A DNA stretch of 64,000 bases from Cordilura impudica (Eukaryota; Arthropoda; Insecta; Diptera; Scathophagidae), in assembly GCA_963682025.1 (NCBI GenBank), contig OY821521.1, forward strand, positions 98,130,354-98,194,353, written 5' to 3'. Made by a program: the position numbers and the translations under genes. The notes beneath the pieces were generated by a model, which was given only the letters and a program-made list of their open reading frames with translations, searched no databases and had not been told where the DNA came from. Shown one piece after another: positions 57,666-64,000 of the stretch; position 1 is the stretch's first letter; every line of letters starts with the position of its first letter.

Positions 57666-58089
57666 CTAAACAGCGGTAGTGAGCAGTTTAGATATATATT
57701 ATATGGTTTACATACTTTCATAGGTTAGAGTAAGATGCAAAATCACATGAACACAAAAGTTTCGGTCAGTTTTTGGATATTGGCCTTAATAAAAATGATA
57801 GAAACTTTGTTCAACGCGATGACCGAAACTTCAGTCAGTAGTGACAGTCATATGACCGATCAAATGACCCTTACTGTTCTTGTAGGGTACTACGTATTAA
57901 TATAAGATACAACTCTGTCCAAACAAACAATCGTTAGTTTTGAATTTTTTAATATTTTTGCATTTATACTTCTAATTTACACTATTTTCAGTTTCGTAAG
58001 AGCTGCCATATGTGATGTATGGTTTGTACATTCTACATATTGCACTTTTTACATATATTTGAGATGATGCTCTGAACCGAAATTTTTCA

Positions 58090-58210
58090 ATACTTTGTTA
58101 GATTTGACGTCATTTTTCAGACATATTGCAATTAATACTGTAATTAATATTCAAATTTTAATTTTGTTTCAATGGTGCGTTGTAGAGAAGAAAGCATATA
58201 TTTAAAAAAA
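58090..58210 (+). repeat. Dispersed repeat segment, copy 2
   Basis: Matches 51462-51590. See that entry. Confidence 0.65.
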
Positions 58211-60252
58211 ATGGTCTGTTTGACTCACCAAAAGAGGTCCTATGGATGGTGTGAATTTTAACAAAATCGGGGATGCGAACATAAACGACACTTAAGCAAA
58301 ATAAGTTTTAGTGGTTATGGGCCGAATAAACGAAAATCCACATAAAATTCTATATACAAACTCATTTGGGGAAAGTATAATTTATGTAAAATCTTGTCTT
58401 TTCTTTCTATTTTAAACTCAAATAAAAGGCAAACTATATGAAATGTAATGAACATCTTATGATTTTTTTAAATTATGTGTATTTTTTCATTTTATTGAAT
58501 GTAACAAATTGTTTTTTTTTTAGATAATGGTATACTAGTTTTTAAGTTATTTTTTAATAGCAGTATGTATAATTGTTTAATGAAAGATGTACTTTTTAAC
58601 AATGTTTAGCATGAATAAATTCGTTTGTAAAGAAATCCTATTGATTGTTTCAACATCAGTTATATAAATCCCTATTGAACATTATTTTGAAAACGTTATA
58701 TTGAATGTTACGTTAATTTATATTAACTATGAAATAGATTTGTTTATTATTTATAAAAAAAAAAATATAATATTATGGCGAGTGTATTTTTTTAAATAGT
58801 ATAATCAATAATAAAGAATGAGGATGAAATAAAAATTAGACATTTAATGAAAATCGAATAAAAGTGCGTGCAATCGAAATTATTAAAAATAATTTAATAA
58901 TATAAAAAACAGGTTATAGCGATTCAAGTCAATATTTTCAATACAGATAGTTGCAAATTTACTTTCTTTACACAACAATTAAAAACTCAGTAATATCGTA
59001 TCAAGTTTTACTAATAACTTCTGTCGTTTTATTTTATAATATTGTTGTCACACTTTTGAAAACAGTAAAGAAGATAAAGAATTTAATCGAGGTATAATAA
59101 TTCTTCAAATTAGTCTTCCTGCAAGTTTAAATCTGTGGCGAATAGCATTAGAAGCTTATTTTTCATATTTTTGTTTGTTTTTAAAACAAAAACAAAGTTA
59201 TTTCTATCTTTACCAAATTTATATGGTTGGATAGCAAATTTTACCTAGTCAGAATAATTGAAGTGTTGCGTTCTTCATGAACGAACTAGATAAATTCAAT
59301 AATTAATTTATTTGACCTACATATGTGAACTAGTTGTTCACTTTCTATCGTTCTTTTTGTTCAATTAGTTGAATTTAATTTTTCATGTTGCCAATTTTAT
59401 TTTTTGTACCACTTTTAATTTTTTTAACAAAAATCAGAAAAAAAAATTTATATATCAAATGGTTAAAAAGCTGTTCCTTGTTTTCAGAGTTCACATTTCA
59501 TAATCAAAAATAAACGAAAAACGAACTATTTCACTAAACCGTTCCGAACAAAAAGTATCATGCCCAAATCTAATGCATAAAAATTTTCCATTAGTTATTG
59601 CAATATCAATGTTTTTGTGGCAAATTCTATATGCGAATGAAGTTTTCTTTATATTTTATTAATAGCTTTAATAAACGTAGAATCTAACTAACTGCAACTT
59701 TCAATTATTTACAACATGATCTGTAGGTCTTATCAGTTTGTTTCAATAAAAAGGAATACAAATACAAATAAAATCAAATTAAAAAATTGTTTTGTTTTTA
59801 TGTATAAATGCATTTTTTCCAATACTTTTTTATTTGATTTTTTAATATAATTTTTCTTTATAAAAATTTATTTTTTTTGTTTATAATTTTCATATTATTA
59901 ATTTTAAGTAGTTATTAATAATTAATATTTGTATGTTTATGGTAGCGGGGTAGGTTGTTGGAGGAAGTTGGTATGTAAGGAGTAAAATATGAAATTCTAG
60001 GTGTAGTAGTAAGAAACAATTAATTTTTTAGTTTTCGTTTTTCGTTTTTAGCTTATCTTCATTTTTTTATACAAAGACCATTATTATTTTTTGTTAAAAC
60101 TGTTGTGTTGTCATCTTAACTGTGTTTGTATTTGTTTTATAAAAAAAGTAAGTTTATAAAAAATTAACAGAAATTAATAAAAAAAAACGTGTTTTTCTTT
60201 AAACTTAAAAAAAAAGAATATATATTTTAAGTTGTATATTTAATTTGTAAAC
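58211..60252. other. AT-rich region, probably 3' UTR and flank of the minus-strand gene
   Basis: No coding exon is supported. The part next to 60252 is presumably the 3' UTR of the gene whose last exon is 60253-60373. The 3' end cannot be fixed because AATAAA-like motifs are frequent in such AT-rich sequence. Confidence 0.4.
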
Positions 60253-60373
60253 TTAATTGCCAGAATCTTCGCCATCTAATGATTCATCCTGTACTGAAGA
60301 ACTGTCATCATTACGTTTGGAGGATGGTGTGCCAGTAAGACGACTCGAACTTAGACCCATGCCGCCGGTGCGT
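60253..60373 (-). CDS. Last coding exon of an unrecognised host gene
   Basis: On the minus strand a TTTTTTACAG acceptor (60383-60374) opens an exon that runs to TAA at 60255-60253. It encodes RTGGMGLSSSRLTGTPSSKR followed by an acidic end (DDSSSVQDESLDGEDSGN). Base composition is far less AT-rich than the surroundings, and codon use is even, as in a conserved host exon. The segment is a low-complexity, Ser-rich, probably disordered C-terminus with a TPSSKR-type phosphorylation-like site. Upstream exons must lie beyond 64000 or be hidden in the intron to the right. No name can be given. Confidence 0.65.
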
Positions 60374-61313
60374 CTGTAAAAAAGATAAAATATACAAATT
60401 AGTTATATTTTAAAATATATTAATAACAACTGGAAGGAGTTTTTAGATTAATTCAATAATATTTTAAAAATTAGAACCCTTCATATATAAGATAAATTTT
60501 CAGAAATATTATTGAAAAATCATTTAATATAAAACCACTACTATAAGCATGCATCAGTTAGCAAAAAGATCATCACACAAAACACAAGTGTTTTCATTTT
60601 TGAGTAGTTGCAGTTTGGAAGAAAAGAATACAACCATGTAGGTAATAGATTATATTTTTACAAGAAACAACATGATTGACAGAAATTTAAATTAATAAAA
60701 TTGACTATAATATATATAAATTTTTTTTAAAGTTTGAACGCGAAAATTGGTATCAAAATTAGAATGGTCAAAAGAAAATCTTAGACAAGACCAGCTCGAG
60801 AAACGAGTACGGGTTTGATTGCAATAAGTATTTGGTACTGCGTATCGAGTATTTAAAAATTTTAACTTAAATGTGACTCATACTCCATACTCCTCCGACT
60901 AAAAAAATCTACTATTCTTCATGAACGAATTATTAAAATTATAAGCTCTTATTTAAATAGTTTAGACTTAATTTTTTGGAAAGTCAATAAATAACTTATA
61001 ATAAGTTTTTTCGGTTCGAGACAATGTAAGTATATAAATGATCACATATATAGATATACCTCTATTTTACTTCTTTAGAAACGAACAAAAAATAACCAAA
61101 TTGTATTCAAAGCAATAAAGGGAAATAAATACTTCAAATATATCACTTAACTAAAAAAATTATATAATTTGTCCATGTTAGCACTTCACTTATGAAAAAT
61201 GTAGGTTAAAAAAATCTTCACAAATCTTTAAATATTAAAGCAATACTATATCCCCAATCCATTTAGAACAACTTTCTGCAAACTACTAGTACTGTCCATC
61301 ATCAACCCCTTCC
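60374..61313. other. Intron sequence of the minus-strand gene
   Basis: AT-rich, no supported feature. Interpreted as intron because the last exon has an acceptor on this side. Confidence 0.4.
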
Positions 61314-61880
61314 CTAACTTGAAGGAGTATCCCATACTATGCCTAAGATATTATTACGAGCCCGTGCTGTTAAGAGGGTTCTTGCAAAGCTCAACAACTC
61401 TTCGCGACCGGATGGACTATCATCAATGGTACTGAAACAGCGTTCTTCGACGCTATCGCGTCCATTGGCAAACCTTCTTAGCTGTTCGTACTTCAACTCA
61501 TCTGATGTCCTTATACCACCTATATCCCATTAAACCCATTAATATCTAAATGTTTGATAAGTAAACGATCTAAACAACCACCCATGGTTCTTGATATTGC
61601 AATTAACGGTCAAAAGGTTCCTATTGTTTCATCTGCCAAAAATCTAGGTATTATCTTTAACAGCTCTCTATCGTGGTCAAATCATATAAATAATGTAGTT
61701 GGGGTCAAATTTACGTTAAACTGAGATCTCTTTGGTCAACACAATATTTCTCTAAAATTTTGCTAATTGCGACTCCTCGAGAAAATTTCGACTCAATGTT
61801 GCATATAATAATATTATTCGTTTTGTTTTTGGTTTAAGAAGATATTCTCATATTACACCCTTCGCTGTAAGACTAGTAAT
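61314..61880 (+). pseudogene. Decayed Jockey-like non-LTR reverse transcriptase fragments
   Basis: A frame at 61339-61533 reads VKRVLAKLNNSSRPDGLSSM with VLKQRSSTL, the first reverse transcriptase block (KSxGPDGIP-VLK type). Then 61580-61700 reads LDIAINGQKVPIVSSAKNLG with IIFNSSLSWSNHI, the late YLG-like block. Then 61775-61870 reads SSRKFRLNVAYNNIIRFVFG with LRRYSHITPF, the C-terminal conserved segment. The catalytic core between the first two is deleted, and frames change. Confidence 0.7.
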
Positions 61881-62008
61881 ATGTAGTAGTATTTATTCTT
61901 TATTTTCAAATAACATTATAAAAATTCTATAATTTATAATTGCATACTCAAATGTTAATAAAGAATTTACGACATTGACAATTGTCGTCTGTCGGATGCG
62001 TGAATATT

Positions 62009-63177
62009 AGCTTTGTTCGTTTACTTTCCCAGTAAAAACTGAAATTTGAGAGAGTAAGAAAAATTTGTTCTCAAAAACATAAATATCCAGAATAGTAAAC
62101 GAACAGCAATTTGTAAGAATTTGCAAGTTTATAGAAACAGCTGATTGTAAACACATTAGAAAGTGAAGAAGTGAAACTCTAAATTAAAAAAAGAAATATA
62201 CCTTAATTAGAAGTATTTATTTTATTTAACATGTAAAAATATTCATTGAAACTAATATCATTACCTATTGTTTTTGAAAATAAACATTATGAAAGAAATT
62301 GGCGGATACACATATTTTTTTTGTTAGGAACCGAATTTAAAAGATTAAAATTAATGAAACCTGGTTATATGAATATTTATTTACTTCTTCTATCGTTAAT
62401 TTCCACAGAATTATTATTTAAAATTTTTGCACAAAAATAGAATTGTAGTATTTTTGCTTTATTTACCACAAAAATCAATCATATGTTTTTCAAACATATG
62501 TTTTTTCTTGCTTGCTAATTCTTACTGGCAAAAATATATCCAGTAAAAACTAGCAAGTTTTCAAAAAATGAACTGTCACTTTACGCTCTCATTTGTTCTC
62601 TTTTACTGGGTTTTTGAAGTAAACGAACAGGATCGATAATTTGTACAAATTGTTACAAAATATCACGTAAAGGTGCTATTACACGAAGTGTTTTTTTACA
62701 TATGTACTGTCACTTTTTTATCCATATGAAATTCCTCATGTCTGTCAAAATTGTCTTTTACATACGATTCATAATTTTTGCTATCACACGTGCATATATA
62801 TTTCCGTATGACATAACCTCTAAATGTAAACAACAGCTGATTTAATTTGTGAATTTACAAAGATTTATTGTTAAAAAAAAAGTTATATATTTTTTAATTG
62901 TTAATTAATACTACACAATTTATTTTTCTTTCAATATTAATCTTTAAAATTTATTCTGTTTTTCTTTCGCCACAAGCAGTGTTGTATTTTCATATGTTTG
63001 TCATGCAAAAATCGAACCTGTTCTAATTGAAAAATGTACTTGTGACTTTCCTCATGTATTGTACATAAACAATGTTTCATATTTATCACACGATGTGTAC
63101 AACTTTTGTTGTGGGAAAATTTGACAGTACATATGTAAAAAACACATCATGTAATAGCACCTTAAACGAACAGAGCT
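62009..63177 (+). mobile_element. GTTCGTTTAC MITE, split by a nested AGGTGCTATTACA MITE
   Basis: The left end AGCTTTGTTCGTTTAC (62009) and right end TAAACGAACAGAGCT (63163-63177) are inverted copies. The body to 62670 matches the reverse complement of 12622-13320. Removing 62671-63165 rejoins TATCACGTAA and ACGAACAGAGCT, matching the uninterrupted relative (TATCACGTAAACAAACTGAGCT, reverse complement of 12622-12643). Confidence 0.78.
62671..63162 (+). mobile_element. AGGTGCTATTACA MITE (492 bp), TAA target duplication
   Basis: Left end AGGTGCTATTACACGAAGTG, right end (reverse complement) AGGTGCTATTACATGATGTG, with TAA on both sides (62668-62670, 63163-63165). Its opposite-orientation twin is at 51884-52348. 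The inverted termini continue for over 40 bases through ACATATGTACTGTCA. It is a Harbinger-type non-autonomous element. Confidence 0.88.
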
Positions 63178-63424
63178 ATTTTATACATAAGTAAATTCAA
63201 AATTTTAGTTTTCAACTTTTTGCTTTAATTATTCATTTTAATAGAGGTACGCATTAAATTGTTAAAAATTATATTCATCTATCGATATTTTTCTTTGTTT
63301 CCAAAGAAATGTAATCTAAATTCTCTTAATATTGGGCAACGGCCTATGAAATCTTGAATGTTTTCTGCCTCATTTAAGTTGCATTTAAGGTACATAGATT
63401 AGACCTGTTTGACACAAAACGTGT

Positions 63425-64000
63425 GACATTTAACTCAATTAAATCACATCTGACTTAAATCACATCTGACCTTTAGAGAAATCCAAGTTCTTGTAGAATC
63501 TGTTTGTATCAAGGGTACTCTGCAAGTACCTTTGTTTTGTTGTAAACCCCAATTTTTCCAATAGTTGGTTACATTTGCTTCTCCAATACAAATTTGATAT
63601 ATTTTCATATTCCTAGCTTACATTAAGGCGTTGGCAAAGTTAATTTAAGCTTTTCATCCATGATATTTGTTAATCCATTAACTTCAGCGATAGCTGGTGT
63701 GCCAGTCTGTTTGAATCGTACTCAAAAAAAGTTCGGCCTATATCTCATATGCAAATCTAGTGTATATTGGTGGCCTTCTTCCATATTTGTTTCGAGCATC
63801 AGTATGTAAGTCGGTGTGAACGATGGTAGACATAGAATCTTCTTGACAAAATACCTTTGCAGTTTGTCGACTTCATCAAAAAGTGAATACCCCCAAACCT
63901 CTGTTACATATGTTTGGACAGCTCTGCAGACACGTTGAAAGGGTTGCCATTTAGCCCTGACTGAAATGTTTTTCTTACTTAGAAAACTATTCCAAATTGC
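63425..64000 (-). pseudogene. Non-LTR retrotransposon reverse transcriptase C-terminus
   Basis: Reading leftwards from the window edge, the minus strand gives FLSKKNISVRAKWQPFQRVC, then AVQTYVTEVWGYSLFDEVDK, LQRYFVKKILCLPSFTPTYI and LMLETNMEEGHQYTLDLHMR. After a frame change it gives a C-terminal tail (EICNLYWRSKCNQLLEKLGF). The LQxxFVKKILxLPxxTPxYxLxLExG block is characteristic of the segment after the reverse transcriptase in insect non-LTR elements. The catalytic domain would lie beyond 64000. Frameshifts are present. Confidence 0.72.

Larger units (their letters stand above)
54866..57889 (+). mobile_element. Unassigned 3.02-kb DNA transposon with TACCCTACAAGAA termini
   Basis: The left terminus TACCCTACAAGAA (54866-54878) is mirrored exactly at the right end (TTCTTGTAGGGTA, 57877-57889). 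Subterminal CATATGACTGTCA (about 54926) is mirrored by TGACAGTCATATG (about 57841). If the outermost TA on each side is the target duplication, the true termini are CCCTACAAGAA. The interior carries a two-exon gene (56318-56966), tandem low-complexity repeats (57000-57520), a triplicated TGACCGGTCAACGATGATG motif, and a nested inverted-repeat element (55226-56178). CCCTA-like ends and a two-base duplication suggest the CMC/CACTA assemblage; this is inference. Confidence 0.7.

Overview
The window is AT-rich animal nuclear DNA from a higher fly (Diptera). A calyptrate such as a blow fly or house-fly relative is the best guess, because the genes have Drosophila-like exon structure, intergenic DNA is long, and it is packed with fly transposon families. 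This is inference from protein and repeat character; no species can be named.

Four host loci can be supported. (1) The 3' exons of a coiled-coil, probably ciliary, TPH-type protein lie at 327-1429 (+). (2) A complete six-exon Cdk4 (cyclin D-dependent kinase) spans 31885-41995 (+) and encodes 317 residues; introns 1 and 2 are large and full of mobile elements. (3) A five-exon dolichol kinase (42873-47158, -) lies tail to tail with Cdk4, with predicted polyadenylation signals only about 50 bases apart. (4) The last coding exon of an unrecognised gene sits at 60253-60373 (-); the rest of that gene must lie to the right. A broken Mps1-like kinase fragment (about 49400-49606, -) is a probable pseudogene.

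Most of the rest is mobile DNA. 2-11 kb: degenerate mariner; a 553-bp Harbinger-type MITE with TAA target duplications; a 166-bp tandem repeat; a Harbinger transposase with an internal stop and, 3.2 kb away, a MADF/Myb-like gene of the kind these elements carry, with a scrambled non-LTR retrotransposon between them. 11-21 kb: two more decayed non-LTR elements, several MITEs, and the first copy of a family of about 770 bp with a GTCC microsatellite and hairpin ends. 23-31 kb: more copies of that family (two in tandem), a 512-bp inverted-repeat element, a Mutator-like transposase fragment and a mariner fragment. 31-47 kb: Cdk4 and dolichol kinase, with elements in the Cdk4 introns. 47-64 kb: a nested stack of MITEs, a 2.18-kb insertion flanked by GTTT, an unassigned 3.02-kb DNA transposon carrying its own small two-exon gene, and more non-LTR fragments.

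The strongest novelty candidates are the 3.02-kb element at 54866-57889 and the nested insertions whose target duplications can be read directly by comparing occupied and empty copies inside this window.
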